Numbered from the stretch's first letter, positions 22,333 through 33,985 are shown. The stretch: DNA of 64,000 nt from Vanessa cardui (GCF_905220365.1 NC_061135.1:12987501-13051500), one strand, 5' to 3'. The notes: generated by a model from the sequence alone, not told the origin. Made by a program: numbers and translations.

Positions 22333-22752
22333 ATGCTCGTCCGCCAAACTATTACATAAAATAAAAAATAAATCATGGTATTTAATTTACGTTTTGACAT
22401 TGCTCATTAAAATCTTTGAATTGAAGAGGAATATCCCAAAAATTTGCATATTCGTAAATTCTGGAAATTTCTTCTTTTCGTCGACGATTGTCACATCACA
22501 TTATTTTCAGACTCTGAAATAAACTCGAATACTTGTGTAATGAAGTACCTTTTGTCCGGCAACAAATGAACTCATTGTGACGGAGTTAATAAACAGATTA
22601 ATTAATCGTAACGACAATAATTGACAATGGAGACTGCGAACATAATTGGAATATGCCTTTTCGAAGTTGATACATAACTTAGAACAGACAGTACCATGGA
22701 AGACCCTCGAAGAAGAGCCTGTCATACATCTACAAGCTTATGTGGCCCGAGT

Positions 22753-22955
22753 CCTTTATAATTCATCTCATGCTGAGCGGTGAAGGAAAACATCGTGAGG
22801 AAACCTGCATGTGGCAAATTTCATAGAAATTCTGCCACATGTGTATTCCACAAAGCCGCATTGGAACAGCGTGGTGGAATATGTTCCAAACCTTCCCCTC
22901 AAAGGGAGAGGAGGCCTTTAGATCAGCAGTGGGAATTTACAGGCTGTTGTTGTAA
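22753..22955 (+). repeat. SINE A copy lacking the tRNA head
   Basis: It begins in the body at 'ataattcatctcatgctgag' and continues to 'cagcagtgggaatttac' and a short GTT tail. The 5' truncation suggests target-primed insertion that stopped early. A 92-codon frame over it is not a gene. Confidence 0.9.
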
Positions 22956-23045
22956 CTGGGGATTTTTTGTTTTATCGGTCTCGTCAGATTGCTACCAAAA
23001 AGGAGAAAAGATTAATTTTGCAGTTTATTTCTGGGGGAAATCTAC

Positions 23046-23220
23046 ATTAATATTATGAATGTGAAAGTAACTTTATCTGTCTGTTTGTCGCTCTTTCACG
23101 ACCAAACCGCTGAACCCAATTTGATGAAATTTGGTATGAAGAGGCCAATTTTTTTGTTTAGCACATGACAATCAACACCCTAAAACGCGAACGAAGTCGA
23201 GTGCGACTACTAGCTATCTA
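23046..23220 (+). repeat. Family G LINE-like 3' end
   Basis: 'gtaactttatctgtctgttt', 'accaaaccgctgaacccaat', 'gatgaaatttggtatgaag', ending 'gcgaacgaagtcgagtgcga'. This is the standard order of the family. Confidence 0.75.
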
Positions 23221-24098
23221 TATTTTGCTTACTACAATGGGCCAAGGTATAAAGACCGGCAAAGACAAACAATTGAATGAAAATGTTTATCCCATTTCTG
23301 TTCGTAATTCTTTTCAATGATATGCGTCGTACCAATTAAAGCCACTTATAGACGTCAATTCATCAATATTTTACAAGGATCCTCTTAAAATATAATACTT
23401 GATCGGATTTTTACATATTATAGTATGGGTTTTGTTTTTAAATAAATAAACATCTATTCTAATTAATTATATTGTTAGTAACGTTTTGAAGTATTTTTAA
23501 AAGAGCCACAGTGTGACATCTCGATACATTTTTGATTTCATTATAATTTATATTTTTAAACGACTTTTAGTACTTTCTCCTTTTTTACATAGTGAAAAGT
23601 GCATAAATAAAAATATAAAGAATCATTATTAAACTCAGTCATAAATAACAAGTTTTTTAAATTTTAACAGACAATACAAAACTGATTTCACACACGAGTT
23701 TTTCTCTTCCTTCCTGATGGAAGAATGGATTCCTATCAATTATCTCGGGATAACGTAGTCTGTTCGTAAAAGGTTCTTTATAATGCAGCTTTTTAATTCA
23801 GCAAATAGATAAAAGATAATATCTTGGAAGCGAGCGGGATAGGGGAAGAAAGGAAATTATGAAAGACACGCTTAAAAAGAACTTGTCAGGTGACAGCCGC
23901 AAGCCGGAGTCTTGTACTTTGTTGAATAAGGGTTGTTCGTTAGGGTACGTGTGCGTTATATCGGGATTACTCGTAGTTTAATTCAAACCTTTTATTGCAT
24001 AAAATGTTTTTTATTGAATATCTTTTTTATTGAATAAATGCCCGAGTGTCTGTTCAACTTACTAGCAATTTATTTTATAATATATGCTGTCGGACAAT
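23221..24098. other. Unassigned AT-rich sequence
   Basis: No element or gene recognised; short frames only. Confidence 0.4.
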
Positions 24099-24393
24099 TT
24101 GATGGTAATTGGTCATCACCACCCATAGCTATTGACGCTGTAGGAAATATTAAACATTCCTACCACTATCAATACTATTGACACTATAGTTACTATTAAC
24201 CCTTCCTTACATCACCAATGCGCAATCATCATTGAGAACTAAGATATTCCATCTCTTGTGTGCTTGTAGTTATAGTGGCTCATTCACCCTTCAAACCGGA
24301 ACACAATAATACTACGTGCTAATGTCTAGTGATAGAGTATCTGATAATGGATGGTACCCACTCATACAGGCTTACACAAACCCAACCACCAGT
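24099..24393 (-). repeat. Family B copy, diverged
   Basis: The reverse of the family: 'gatggtaattggtcatcacc', 'gctcattcacccttcaaacc', 'ggtacccactcata..ggcttacacaaaccc'. It has several small insertions and is older than the copy at 32,518-32,815. Confidence 0.8.
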
Positions 24394-24434
24394 GATTTTC
24401 CTTGCATCTGTAAGGTTCCATTGCATGAAGTTTA

Positions 24435-24482
24435 AATACAGCATATGCACCTGCATATGCTGTATTGGACACCTGTCCAATA
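24435..24482. repeat. Two overlapping palindromes
   Basis: A 15-bp stem (24,435-24,449 with 24,452-24,466; core CAGCATATGCA, loop CC) is followed by a 9-bp stem (24,463-24,471 with 24,474-24,482; core TTGGACA, loop CC). Four bases are shared, so the two hairpins compete. Confidence 0.85.
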
Positions 24483-24868
24483 GAAGTTTTAAAAAAAACT
24501 TTTACAACGAGCCTTTTACACAAAAAAATGACGATCGAAAAACAGCTACTTTATATTTCATACGGATTGTATACAGTATAAAATATGTGGACCATTTAAA
24601 TTATTAAATAGGCTTGCGGCGCGACACGGCTACTTCATCAGGTAATTTAATCCGCTTTAAACATTCACAACATAAATATGTTATATCAAATAGTGACGTT
24701 TTATCTTAAGTACTCATTTCATAATAAAGATTAAAAATTATATTAAAATTGTTATTGTATTTATTGATGTCTTGATAACATTTCCACCTTAGCAGCTATT
24801 GTTGGGAAAGTCTGAACAGGAGATATTATACGGATGACAAACTGATGTAAACCCTTTATCTTTAACTA

Positions 24869-25085
24869 CCGTGATCGAGTGGTGAGAACACCGGTTTTCA
24901 TGGGTACACCACTCCGAGGTCCCGGATTCCATATCCGGGCGAGGCGGTGTACGATCATAAGTTTTCTATGTTCTCTTGGGTCTGGGTGTTTGTGGCACCG
25001 TCGTTACTTCTGGTTTTCCATAACACAAGTGCTTTAGCTACTTACATTGGGGTAAGAATAATGTATGTGATGTTGTCTTATATTG
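24869..25085 (+). repeat. SINE I, second copy
   Basis: The head 'gtgatcgagtggtgagaaca' is followed by an eroded B box (ggattccatatcc), then 'tgtggcaccgtcgttacttc', 'acacaagtgctttagctac' and 'gtatgtgatgttgtc'. Same strand as the copy at 19,312. Confidence 0.8.
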
Positions 25086-25620
25086 ATTTATTATTTACTT
25101 ACCCTTATCGAGGACGGCAAATTTGACACAAACATATTAATTATAAAGTCCTAATTACTTAACGTGCTTCTTGTGATTTGTATACCTATACTGTATATAT
25201 CTATACTCATAGCTACTTTAAAAAGTGTTTCGTGTATTAAGCAAGTCAATCTAGGCTAATGATGAGCGAAGTAGCAGATTATAAAAATTAAATAAAAAAT
25301 AAAATAGTTTTTAAAAGGTGTCTTTCTATTGAAACGCACAAAAGCCTGCTTCAAAGAGGTATCAGGTGACTATCCTCTTGTGCAGCGTCTGCGGTCCTCG
25401 TAAAACATTAAAAATGCGCTAATTCCTAAGGCGGGAAAAGACAGCTTACCTCACGGAATAAGGCGCAGCCGTGAAGCAAAAATAAAGTGTTTTTTTTTAT
25501 AATTTGCTCGCTTTGGATGTCAAAGACTACTCTCATTCATGTAACAACATAAAACCAACTTTAAAACGACTCTAGTCTCTCATTGCTTGTAATTAATAAT
25601 AAAACAATATTTTCTGTCGT
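25086..25620. other. Unassigned sequence
   Basis: AT-rich, with a GC-richer patch at 25,375-25,480 that shows no frame or family signature. Confidence 0.35.
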
Positions 25621-25621
25621 T

Positions 25622-25768
25622 TTTTTTTTAAGTGAGGCAAACGAGCAGGGCCTCACCCGATGGAAAGTAACAGGAACACGGGGGCCTTGCAGGTGCGTTG
25701 CCTGCCTTTAAGGAAGGTGAAAGCTCTTTTCTTCAAGGTTCCCAATTTGTATCGATTCGGAAAATAAC
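25622..25768 (+). repeat. Family H copy
   Basis: The fullest H copy in the window: 'gaggcaaacgagcagggcc', 'ccgatggaaagtaac', 'ttgcaggtgcgttgcctgcc', 'aggtgaaagctcttttctt', ending just before a SINE A insertion. Confidence 0.7.
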
Positions 25769-25769
25769 G

Positions 25770-26048
25770 AAAGCTGAGATGGGCCAGTGGTTAGAACGCG
25801 TGCATCTTAACTGATGATTGCGGGTTCAAACCTAGGCAAGCACCACTTCATCTCGTGCTCGGCGGTGAAGGAAAACATTGTGAGGAAACCTGCATGTGTC
25901 TAATTTCATCGAAATTCTGCCACATATGCATTCCACCAACCCGCGATGGAACAGCGTGGTGGAATATGTTCCAAACCCTCTTCTTAATGGAAGAGGAGGC
26001 CTTATCTCAGCAGTGGGAAATTTACAGGCTGTTACTTTACTTTACTTT
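25770..26048 (+). repeat. SINE A copy with ACTTT tail and imperfect target duplication
   Basis: Head 'gagatgggccagtggttag', B box 'gggttcaaacc', body, then 'cagtgggaaatttacaggc' and a tail of three TTTAC units. It lacks about 40 bp between head and body. The flanks GGAAAATAACGAAA (left) and GGAAAAAAAACGAAA (right) look like a diverged target-site duplication, as expected for LINE-driven retroposition. Confidence 0.9.
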
Positions 26049-26470
26049 ACGGAAAAAAAACGAAAATAAATAAATGTACAGAATATAAAAAGTAAAGAAT
26101 TTTGGCGTGGGACATTTATTTTGCTTTTATGTAAACAAATCTCTACAGTCGAGGTCTTCTTACCTTTAACATTTCATTTTTTATTATTCCCGTTGACTTT
26201 ATTTATAACGTGCCTGCATATTTTATTTCCTGGCAGAAATTTTCGAGAATAGTTTCATTCAAAAATTTGTTACTCAAACATAACATTATGATGAAATTCT
26301 AGTAAAATTTTGCGTAAAAGTTTATTATGTTGTGACTTTGGTGTCATTTATAAAATGATGAGATTATGTTAAATTAAAAGTTAGTAAAGATTCGTATTGG
26401 TGCAAGAAGAGGCCCTGAATCTCTCGCGTTTGTTACTAGAGGCCTTCACGCCTTATTGTACGATACCAGT
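26049..26470. other. Unassigned sequence
   Basis: AT-rich with no supportable feature. Confidence 0.4.
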
Positions 26471-26642
26471 ACTACAGGCACAAGGGACGTAACATCTTAG
26501 TTCCCAAGGTTGGTGGCACATTGACGATGTAAGGAATAGTTAATATTTCTTACGGCGTCATTGTCTATGGGTGATGGTGACCAATTACCATCAGGTTACC
26601 AATATGCACGTCCGCCAATCTACACCATAAAAAAAAAGAAAA
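26471..26642 (+). repeat. Family B copy, 5'-truncated, with A-rich tail
   Basis: Begins at 'actacaggcacaagggac' and ends 'caccataaaaaaaaag'. The 5' truncation with a 3' A-tail indicates reverse-transcription-based spread. A further 40-bp scrap ('cccaaggttggtggcgcatt') lies at 26,850-26,890. Confidence 0.85.
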
Positions 26643-27029
26643 AAACCTATAGCTCGATGAACTGTTGATACAAACGACATCTCTTTTTAAGCTCCATAAT
26701 ATCTCTAATGATCTCAATAATTTGTTTTTGTTACACCTTTTCCTTCAAGTTCTGTCAAATCACTCATTGCCATATCGATTATCGATCATTGTTATGTTAA
26801 GCCACCATTGAGCAAACCCATCGCGAGATGGTAAATTTAAGTCATATTGTCCCAAGGTTGGTGGCGCATTGGTATCACAGATGGTTTATATTTCAGTTGG
26901 CTACTCTTTAAATTAGTCGTACTGGTGAAAATTCTCTTAGAGAGATTGTTTTAAGAATATTTAGACACATAACATAACAATACTCACTATGCGTCCTGTT
27001 TAAGGGAATCGAGTGTGTGAATACAGGCA

Positions 27030-27440
27030 ACGAGTAGTCAAAGTCAAAAATTTTATTCATTATGGCAGTGTTACACTTGCTTATTGACAGTTAAAAATCT
27101 ACCACCGGTTCAGAAATTAACGAACGGGTACATTAATTATTTGAAACACGAGGCGACCATCTCATTCCCAAGGTGTGTAATCGACTAAAAACTCTTTAGT
27201 GTTGTATAATAGAAGCCAAACGCTTGATATTTATATTTTTAAACGTTTTCTGTTGTCCTTTTGTAGGTTTCTATACATTGCCCATAAAGAGTTACTGTAT
27301 GTAATCGAATACTTTAGAGTAAGAAGTTTATTCTTGTTTCTAATATTGATAGAATATGCTTCACAATTTCTGAAAAAATCAAAAATTATTTTGCGTTCAT
27401 AAATAAAATTATCAAAAACAAATTAAGAAGCGACAATCAT
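27030..27440 (-). pseudogene. Family C (jockey-like LINE) 3' part, decayed
   Basis: On the minus strand it runs from relics of the coding end through 'cacaccttgggaatgagatg' to the 3' UTR with 'accggtggtagattt'. The coding part, seen by comparison with 29,880-30,540, is broken by many stops. It ends at a 'gtcaaagtcaaaaatttt' tail region near 27,035. Confidence 0.7.
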
Positions 27441-27865
27441 TATCATAACATATATGTGTCCCAATATATTGCCAATACTTACTAATAGTGTAGCTATAGC
27501 CGTTTGTCTACGTATATATAAAAAACATCGCCAACCAAAACAAAACATTAATTATAATACACCATAAACACTAATAGGGATTTTCCTAGCGATGAAAGAA
27601 TTTACTTGTGACTACATTTGGAATCGTAAACACGCAAGGAAAGCTGTAATTGTACCAATTACCTGAACGTATACTCCGATTCTCGGATGGAGATAATATT
27701 TCATTTTCGTATATTAAAACCGAAATTTATTCTCAACGATAGTATGAAATTATCATAAACGTTAAACTGAATTTTCCATGAAAATTAACGTCCTCACGAC
27801 CGAATTTCCGTCGTTATGAACATTCTCAAAAAATACTCACCGATATAAATAAACGAAATGTTATT
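27441..27865. other. Unassigned sequence
   Basis: No recognised feature. Confidence 0.4.
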
Positions 27866-27940
27866 GGACACAGCCCAGTGGTTAAAACACGTGAATCTTA
27901 AACGATGATTGTGGGTTCAAACTCAGGCAAGCACTACCGA
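27866..27940 (+). repeat. SINE A tRNA-like head only
   Basis: 'cagcccagtggttaaaacac' and B box 'gggttcaaactc' are followed by 'aggcaagcactacc' and then unrelated sequence; a (GT)n tract begins at about 27,976. Confidence 0.8.
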
Positions 27941-27975
27941 TGATGATTGATGAATGATTTTTGTTTGTTTAATTT

Positions 27976-27998
27976 GTGTGTGTGTGTGTGTGTGTGTA
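27976..27998. repeat. (GT)n microsatellite
   Basis: About 11 GT repeats directly downstream of the SINE head relic. Confidence 0.9.
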
Positions 27999-28430
27999 TG
28001 AGTAGAATACGCTTCAAGTCTTTAACTCAAATTCTTACGAAATTTTACTTTTTTCTAGTGCAAAAGTGTGAGAATATTTCCTATGTGACATGACCATATG
28101 ATCAGACGAACAAGACCAATGATTTTCTGAGCTACTTAAATCTTACCTGAATTAAGAACCGTATACTTTACGTTGATACTTATTTTTAACATTTTTTTGT
28201 TAATAAGCAGTATTCACAATAACATAGTAGTACTAAAATAATTAAAACTAAGTCGTGATTGTAAAACCAGCATCGTTAACCTCATATTAGTAACCACATG
28301 TGTTTAAGGAGCAGCGAGAAAATAAATATTAGAAAAAACCTTATTAAAAATGTAAAAACATCTTAAGAGCATCGACACACGTTACTCAATGTCACGATCC
28401 AAGTACAATGTCCATTAGTTAATAAAGTAA
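27999..28430. other. Unassigned sequence
   Basis: AT-rich; no element recognised. Confidence 0.4.
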
Positions 28431-28432
28431 AA

Positions 28433-28712
28433 AACTAACAGCCTGAAAATTTCCCACTGCTGGGTTATTAAGGCCTCCTCTCTCATTAAGGAGGCTTGGA
28501 ACATATTCCACCACGTTATTCCAATGCGGGTTTGTGGAAAGCACATGTGGCGATGAAATTAGAGGCACGCAGGTTTCCTCACGATGTTTTCCAACACGAG
28601 ATGAATTATAAACACAAATTAAGCACATATATAGTGGTGCTTGCCTGGGTTTGAACCCGAAATCATTGGTTAAGATGCCCGCGTTCTAATCACTGGACCA
28701 TCTCGGCCCATT
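28433..28712 (-). repeat. SINE A copy
   Basis: Minus strand, with head (B box 'gggttcaaaccc'), 'atgaattataaacacaaatt' inverse, and the 3' end 'cccactgctggg'. Small internal deletions near 28,555 and 28,593. A 69-codon minus frame lies wholly within it. Confidence 0.9.
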
Positions 28713-29380
28713 AGTTAATGTACACAATTAAAGGTATATAAAAAAAAAAAACGAACCCGTAGTCCAACTGAAACCTTCCCAGTAAAAAACAACATGATAT
28801 CCTCACGGAAGATAGATTGGTACTATCTGACGACCTACGATAGCACCTTACGCCTTCATTGGTCAATCAAAGAGCGCGCGCTTTCCCGACTTCCTGTTAT
28901 AAAAGGACGGAAGTGCCTTTGCCCCGAAAGGTGACAGGAAAGCAAAAAAAAGTTAAATTAATAACTTACTACTTACTTGACCATAAAACCAGGAATAAAA
29001 TACGCTGATAACTTAGTCACACAAATAATGGTTGTAATAAAAACGTAACTTTACATACTTTCATATATTAAATACTATAAAGAACATGTAATGTGTTTAA
29101 AGTACTTCGGGTTTCGAAGGTAAAATTATCAACACGCGAGAACGAGGTAATGATACCGATTAAGTAATAAAGGAGGTTGAATAATTCCTGTCAGAAATTA
29201 ATTTGTATATTGTGTTCGTCAATAATTATTTTCACCAGATTAATTACTTATATTTGGGACAAAGTAAGAATCTTTAACGGAAATTGTATTGTGTGTTGTT
29301 GAAATAAAACCCTTTTATGAACAGCTTCGATTAAACTAAATATTATTCCTGCCAGCAATAAGATTAATTCAGTAGTAAAA
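28713..29380. other. Unassigned sequence with GC-richer patch
   Basis: 28,790-28,950 is less AT-rich ('gcgcgcgctttcccgacttc', 'ggaagtgcctttgccccga') but without a reading frame or repeat partner here. The rest shows nothing. Confidence 0.35.
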
Positions 29381-29381
29381 G

Positions 29382-29595
29382 TAAAGTAACAGACTGTAAA
29401 TTTCCTACTACTGAGATAAGGCCTCCTCTTCCATTAACACTCTCCTGTTTGGACCATATTCCACCACGCTGTTCCAATGCGATATGAATTTAAATAAAAT
29501 AAAACAAATTAAGCAATATATAGTGGTGCTTGCCTGGGTTTGAACTCGCAATCATTGGTTAAGATGCACGAGTTCTAGCCACTGGGCCATTTAAG
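29382..29595 (-). repeat. SINE A copy, internally deleted
   Basis: Tail (aaagtaaagtaacag), 3' body and tRNA head are present. The central 90 bp is replaced by a short A-rich stretch (29,482-29,510). Confidence 0.85.
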
Positions 29596-29637
29596 TTCAG
29601 ATAAATTCAGTAAAGATCTATAATTATACGAAATTTA

Positions 29638-29702
29638 GTGGTGATTAAAACCCAAGATTTTCGTTAACAATCCATGACCTCTACCCACTAAACCACCTCT
29701 AT
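29638..29702 (-). repeat. tRNA-like relic
   Basis: The minus strand reads 'ggtggtttagtgggtagagg' and then 'cttgggttttaatc', weakly like A and B boxes. No body follows. Confidence 0.35.
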
Positions 29703-29879
29703 TATTATCAACTTGTCTTATAATTTACCAATGAAGGCTCGCCCTTTGTATATACTTATAAATATAATTTTAATTTTTTGCTGGCTCTACATTTAGTCAC
29801 CTCACGCACACTAAAACATTGTGATTGAATATATTTATGTGTGTGTAAATGAACAAGGACAATATAAAATTATAATATT

Positions 29880-30540
29880 CTATTTATAATCTATAAACTC
29901 AAACTAAAATTCCTTTATTCAATATAGAAGCATTACACTTACTTATTGATGGTCAAATTAATCACTACCACCGCTTCGGAAAAATAACATCCTGACCTGA
30001 GAAGAACCGGCGAAAGAAACTCAGAGGGTTTTTTTTTTCGCCAAATTAGTAAGATACATAATTGTATATGAATAGAAATAGCCAGGAGGCGATCGTTTCA
30101 TTCCCAAGGTGTGCTATCAAACATAAACTCGCTAATTGTATAGAAACTTTTCATAAGCATTCCTTATCATTTTTTTTTAAATTTGGCAATAGAAGCATTT
30201 TGAACGCTTTCTGGGATCCTGTTGTAGAAGCGTATACATTGCCCCATAAAAGAGTCACTGACTCTATGCAGTCGAGTAAAAGATTGTGTTTGTTCCTTGT
30301 ACCAATGTTATGAGAATCACATTTTCTTATAAAAACATTAAGATTTTTACTTACATACAAAACATTACAAAATATATATTGAGAAGCAACAGTTAATATC
30401 TTGATTTCTTTAAATTTGTTCCTTAACGATTCATTGGCTCCTAGGTTATAGATTGCGCGAATAGCCCTCTTCTGCAGCACAAATATAGTATGGATAGCGG
30501 CTGCGTTACACCAAAGCATAATACCGTAGGACATCCTATA
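29880..30540 (-). pseudogene. Jockey-like LINE 3' end (family C) with residual RT C-terminus
   Basis: A 127-codon minus-strand frame (30,534-30,151) begins MSYGIMLWCNAAAIHTIFVL and continues QKRAIRAIYNLGANESLRNK. This is the region after the RT core that is typical of jockey-type LINEs in insects (pattern YGIxLWGN...LQKxAIRAI). Downstream the frame breaks, then comes the family C 3' UTR ('cacaccttgggaatgaaacg', 'ctgagtttctttcgccggtt', 'gcggtggtagtg'), ending at about 29,895 in a tail. No endonuclease or RT catalytic region is present: a 5'-truncated dead copy, the longest of this family here. Confidence 0.8.
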
Positions 30541-30611
30541 TAGTATATATTTCAGACCATTATACTGTGAAAGTAACTGAAATATACAAGGCGAGCCGTA
30601 TCATACTTATA

Positions 30612-30800
30612 CTTCTATACTGATATTTAAAATGTGAAAGTATCTCTATCTGTCGCTCTTTCACAGCCAAACCACTGAACCATTTCTTACGAAGCAAACT
30701 TGAGTTCCAAGAAAGAACATAGTCTACTTTTTTGAACAACATATTACAACCAACCTCAAAAACGCGAGCGAAAAAGAGGGCGATAACTAGTATCAAATTA
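30612..30800 (+). repeat. Family G LINE-like 3' end
   Basis: Contains 'gtatctctatctgtcgct', 'cacagccaaaccactgaacc' and the terminal 'aacgcgagcgaaaaagaggg'. It lies on the opposite strand to a chance 78-codon frame. Confidence 0.7.
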
Positions 30801-30984
30801 AATAAAGCATAAATTGGATCGCTATTACGTCAGATGACATTGACGTATGACGTAGGTCTTATTGTGTGTGTTAATATGACGTGTGTACGTCGTGTTTTGA
30901 ACGTGTAAGTGTGTGTAGCGTAACTAGCGATCATGCTTTTCTTATCGAACACTTCGCTTATTTCATTTGCGTGAAAACCTATTG

Positions 30985-31277
30985 CTTGGTGGTAGGGCTA
31001 TGTGCAAGCCCGTCTGGGTAGGTACCACCCACTCATCGGATATTCTACCGCCAAATAACAGTAATCAGTATTGTTGTGTTCCGGTTTTAAGGGTGAGTGA
31101 GCCAGTGTAACTACAGGCACAAGGGACATAACATCTTAGTTAAGAAGGTTGGTGGCACATTGACGATGTAAAGAATAGTTGATATTTCTTACAGCGTCAT
31201 TGTCTATGGGTGATGGTGACCACTTACCATCAGGTGGCCCATATGCTCGTCCGCCAACCTATTCCATAAAAAAAGCC
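30985..31277 (+). repeat. Family B copy, full length
   Basis: It runs from 'cttggtggtagggctatgtg' to 'ccgccaacctattccataaaaaaa' without deletions and is the best reference for this roughly 290-bp family. It contains no pol III B box, so it is more likely a LINE 3' end than a tRNA SINE. Confidence 0.9.
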
Positions 31278-31625
31278 TTCAGGAAAAAGAGTGTCTCTAT
31301 TAGTAGTATATTACTATTACATTTACTGATGCATGTACACTATGTTGCTATTCATAATTTGTGTTAGACATGTGTGTTTTTTTATTTGTGTGCGTTCATA
31401 TAAATAAATTGGATAAGACATTTGGACGATAGTTTAAAATAATGTTTAAAGAAAAGTTGAATCGAAAATATACGTAAAAATTTTAAACGTCTCATTTTCT
31501 TACATATAGAAACAAGTATAGGTAAAATTTACATTAATTACATTACATATAACTAACGATAGTTTAAGAAGAATGCTTAAAGAAAATTTTAAGTATAGTT
31601 AGAATTGACTTTCGATATATTTATG
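31278..31625. other. Unassigned AT-rich sequence
   Basis: Two similar short phrases ('gatagtttaa..aatgttTAAAGAAAA') occur near 31,430 and 31,560. Nothing else is seen. Confidence 0.35.
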
Positions 31626-31961
31626 CCAATAAAAGTAAATGTATAAAGTAAGAAAGTAAAGTAACAGCCTGTAAATTTCCCACTGCTGGTTTCCTCTTCC
31701 ATGAAGCGAGAGTTTGGAACATATTCCACCACGCTGTTCCAATGCGGGTTGGTGGAATGCAAATGTGGTAGATTTTTGATGAAATTAGATACATGCAGGT
31801 TTCCTCACGATGTTTTCCTTCAACACCGAGCACGACATGAATTATAAACACCAATTAAGCTCATATGTATAGTGGTGCTTGTCTGGATTTGAACTCGCAA
31901 TCATCGGTTAAGATAACACGCGTTCTAACCACTGGGCCATCTCAGCTTTCCAATAAAAGTA
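31626..31961 (-). repeat. SINE A reference copy with 12-bp target duplication
   Basis: Complete head-to-tail SINE A of 312 bp (31,638-31,949), flanked by CCAATAAAAGTA at 31,626-31,637 and again at 31,950-31,961. Minus-strand order: tRNA-like head with 'gagatggcccagtggttag' and B box 'gagttcaaatcc', the conserved body, 'ggtggaatatgttccaaact', 'cagcagtgggaaatttac', and a tail of ACTTT repeats. The perfect duplication shows insertion by target-primed reverse transcription and a fairly recent date. The 77-codon frame over it is not a gene. Confidence 0.95.
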
Positions 31962-32515
31962 TCTTAAGCATATTTATACAATTATTTTCAATCTAAGTTA
32001 TGTATATGAAAGGCTCTTAGATTATAAGTCAGGAATATCACATAGACATAACGGTCAAACATCACGCAATTTTCATTTTAATGTAATTGCAATATTATGC
32101 GGAGTCCAGCCGAGGCTACCGAGTATCCTAACAAACGATACTCGAATAGCAAAAATAAATGTAATCGCGGGCTCCACAATAATCATTTGAATAGAAATGA
32201 ACTGATTTCGTAGCAAGCCTTACGCAAACATTTATTTTCTAGTATACCTCTAGATGGGATTGCCTCTACGGGAATGAAGGTATTAGGTACTTTTTAGTCA
32301 TTTTCCTTTTGTTTCATGTTTATTATGCCCTAATGTTTGTTATTATATGTATAAAAATATACTTTATTACGATCGTAAAACGGAACGTGTCTTGTCATGA
32401 CTTGTGACATTTTTGGAACAAAGTTTTTACAGTAGAGTGAACTGGCAGAAATCGTGTTGTTCCCCTCTATGCGTCTTATCTCTCTGTTTCTCTTTTTGTA
32501 TCATATAGTTTTATA
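31962..32515. other. Unassigned sequence with small hairpin
   Basis: An 8-bp stem CGAGTATC/GATACTCG occurs near 32,128-32,152 within a GC-richer patch. Nothing else is recognised. Confidence 0.35.
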
Positions 32516-32517
32516 TA

Positions 32518-32838
32518 CTTTTTTTATGGATTAAGTTTGCGGACGAGCATATGGGCCACCTGATGGTAAGTGGTCATCAACACCCATAGACAATGACGCT
32601 GTAAGAAATATTAACTATTCCTTACATCGTCAATGTGCCACCAACCTTGGGAACTAAGATGCTATGCCCCTTGTGCCTGTAGTTACACTGGCTCACTCAC
32701 CCTTCAAACAGGAACACAACAATACTGAGTACTGTTATTTGGCGGTAGAATAACTGATGAGTGGGTGGTACCTACCCAGACGGGCTTGCACAAAGCCCAA
32801 TTACCAAGTAAAACTTGGTGGTAGGGCTTTGTGCAAGC
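32518..32838 (-). repeat. Family B copy with inverted duplication of its 5' end
   Basis: A full minus-strand B copy (32,518-32,807) is followed, after 6 bases, by a plus-strand piece of the same 5' end (32,814-32,838). 'gcttgcacaaagccc' on the left pairs with 'gggctttgtgcaagc' on the right, giving a fold-back of about 25 bp arms. Such head-to-head ends can arise by twin priming or template switching during retrotransposition. Confidence 0.9.
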
Positions 32839-32839
32839 A

Positions 32840-33854
32840 ATTTTTGTCATTTTTTTATTTCACACTGAGTTTGCTTTTTTTTTCATTTTATTTTTTAAAC
32901 ATGTATGATATATCTACTCAAGGTGAGATTCTTATGTGACATTAAGATATTAGAAATTAAGATTAAAAGATTTATTTTTCCACTTCTCGTCGGTAAGATT
33001 TTTAATTTGAAAGTGTAATCAATCGTAGAATAGTTATTGCTATGAGAGAATATTTAATTTAAAGTTTTATCGCTAATCGAAGAGAGACCTATTATTTCCT
33101 CATTGACAAAACAAAGTAATCTTAATGATATAACGTTTATGTGAGGCGTTTGAGGTGTTTGTCGGCAAACAAGCAGTTTGTCAGCCTTACATAAACGCCA
33201 TAACTTTCTATAAAATGTTTTAGATACGGTAAGATTTGGGGTAAGATCGAAATTAGGAAAAATGTGTGTTGATTAATTTACGTGGAGAAGAAAATCAATA
33301 AAAATAGATTAAAGAATTAATCGGAAATTCGATTGGTACAATCTTATCCCATTGATGACCCAATTCCTATCTAACGTTAGAATTATTTAAAATTGATACT
33401 TTATTATGTAATGATTTGCAATAGCACTGTCTCTCAAAGGCATATGTGACACGTTATATTATGTCGCTATAGTAAGGTTATTCACACTTGAGCGCATCTG
33501 ACACTATGATAGTACTATGTTGTGACAGCTCTTTCTGCTTTTGAAAAGTCTGTACTATATATATGCTTATCTCTAGCTGTTATGATGATTATAATGATCA
33601 TCAGTTCAATTCTGGTGCATGTTGGGTTCAGAACTATGGATAAAGCTACTATTTTTATATGTGTATCTGTTAGAGTCACTATTAAATAAATAATTAAGAT
33701 GCTATGTTACTAATAGTTCAATTTTGTATATACATCTCTGAATATAAAGCAGTCGCTTTTCGCCGTCTACACGCTTCAATCTTTTAAACCGCGCAACGAC
33801 TTTCATCAATAAACAAATACATTTTTAATTGTAATTAACGAACATGTATTTTTA
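32840..33854. other. Unassigned AT-rich sequence
   Basis: No frame above 60 codons other than one overlapping the B copy, and no repeat partner within the window. Confidence 0.4.
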
Positions 33855-33980
33855 AGTGTTCAAAAAGACTTTCTACTAAGTTTCTTGCTGGTCCTTCTTG
33901 CTAGGATCTATCGATATTAAATGATTCAAAAGTGCTCGTAACAGCCTACTCGAATAATTAATAATTGATTCATGAACAAG
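33855..33980 (+). repeat. Family C 3' end interrupted near the Dong/R4 insertion
   Basis: 'ctactaagtttcttgctggt' and 'aaaagtgctcgtaacagcc' followed by 'ctcgaataattaataattga' match the 22,186 copy up to its AT-rich tail. The Dong/R4-type element begins only about 15 bases further on, so the tail of this older repeat probably supplied the AT-rich target. Confidence 0.6.
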
Positions 33981-33985
33981 AACCT

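Noticed and set aside
28419..28628. Short frames such as 28,419-28,628(-), 31,621-31,854(-), 57,682-57,864(-) and 63,534-63,734(-) that resemble each other
   Set aside because: Their similarity comes from SINE A, which is non-coding; the frames are not conserved proteins.
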